Assembly (NCBI GenBank): GCA_041746415.1
Contig: JBGTHB010000071.1
Location: 1 to 13,803 of the forward strand
Direction: 5' to 3'
From: JBGTHB01 sp041746415
Lineage (GTDB): Bacteria > Pseudomonadota > Gammaproteobacteria > Coxiellales > Coxiellaceae
Length of the DNA stretch: 13,803 bases
Made by a program: the position numbers and the translations under genes. The notes beneath the pieces were generated by a model. It saw nothing but the letters and a program-made list of their open reading frames with translations. It was not told where the DNA came from and searched no databases. Positions 13,587 through 13,803 of this stretch are shown here, one piece after another (within the stretch, counting starts at the first letter, position 1; the number at the start of each line of letters is the position of its first letter).

Positions 13587-13803
13587 ATGGACGACGAACG
13601 CCTTGAAGCGCTTGATACCCAAGAAGATGAAGTTCTCGAAGACCAATTGGATGGTGATCACGAGGAAGCTATCGAAAAACTTTCCAAATCTAATGTACGC
13701 CGTCGCATCGAAGATTATTTTGAAGAGCGTCGCATTTTAGATGCCATCGATTACATCATCGACGAAAACTATAAAAATGAACTAGACGATATTTATAACG
13801 TTG
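13587..13803 (+). CDS. Acidic charged protein, N-terminal 72 aa (partial)
   Basis: The frame is open at the right edge. The ATG at 13587 follows GGAGGA with 3-4 nt spacing. The first 35 residues are strongly acidic (MDDERLEALDTQEDEVLEDQ and on), then VRRRIEDYFEERRILDAIDY follows: an Arg/Glu-rich helix similar to the RR-x-IE-x3-EE-R pattern of the small PA3496 family (named 'putative envelope integrity protein' in databases). That family is short, about 60 aa, whereas here the frame continues past 72 residues with DENYKNELDDIYNV, so the assignment is tentative. No signal peptide or membrane span is seen. The strong promoter suggests an abundant small protein. Confidence 0.65.
   Translation, partial: MDDERLEALDTQEDEVLEDQLDGDHEEAIEKLSKSNVRRRIEDYFEERRILDAIDYIIDENYKNELDDIYNV

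Noticed and set aside
13558..13740. 60-aa plus-strand frame
   Set aside because: Overlaps the acidic protein in another frame; the frame starting at 13587 has the ribosome site and promoter.

Overview
The window looks like a chromosomal stretch of a moderately AT-rich gammaproteobacterium. The best evidence is the overlapping DUF2066 / hda pair at 9328-11077, an arrangement typical of that class. A Legionella/Coxiella-like lineage is a guess from the base composition, a mini ankyrin protein and several unrecognised small proteins; nothing here proves it. No tRNA, rRNA, CRISPR array, transposase, integrase or phage gene is visible.

Layout. 1-280 (-): N-terminal part of a 2-oxoglutarate/Fe(II) oxygenase that runs off the left edge. 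560-1826 (+): two unrecognised proteins, the second with a signal peptide and six cysteines. 1829-6125: a serine-related block. A SerB-type phosphatase on the minus strand diverges, through only 45 bp, from a plus-strand run of a neurotransmitter:sodium symporter-family transporter, a short-form SerA with ACT domain, a 74-aa helical protein and a multi-spanning membrane protein. SerC is not present. 6199-8042 (-): an AAA_14/DUF4143 ATPase with a perfect 11-bp inverted repeat across its promoter and start codon, then a doubtful ORF and a DUF3574 gene split by a -1 frame change at a run of seven A. This stretch is the most accessory-looking and decayed part of the window. 8308-9306 (+): a 94-aa ankyrin protein and an isochorismatase-family hydrolase. 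9328-11077 (-): Hda and DUF2066. 11148-12542 (-): an APC-family amino-acid permease, divergent from a LysR-type regulator (12627-13490, +); the 84-bp gap between them holds repeated half-sites that look like an operator. 13587-13803 (+): the start of a small acidic protein with a strong-looking promoter.

How the genes fit together. SerA makes 3-phosphohydroxypyruvate from 3-phosphoglycerate and SerB releases serine from phosphoserine; a sodium-driven amino-acid transporter between them suggests coordinated synthesis and uptake or exchange of serine or a related amino acid. The LysR/permease pair is a second, independent amino-acid transport unit. Hda resets DnaA after initiation. I found no clear defence system or wholly new multi-gene system. 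The most unusual signals are the slippery-site split of the DUF3574 gene, the operator-like repeat on the AAA/DUF4143 gene, and the two unknown genes attached to serA.
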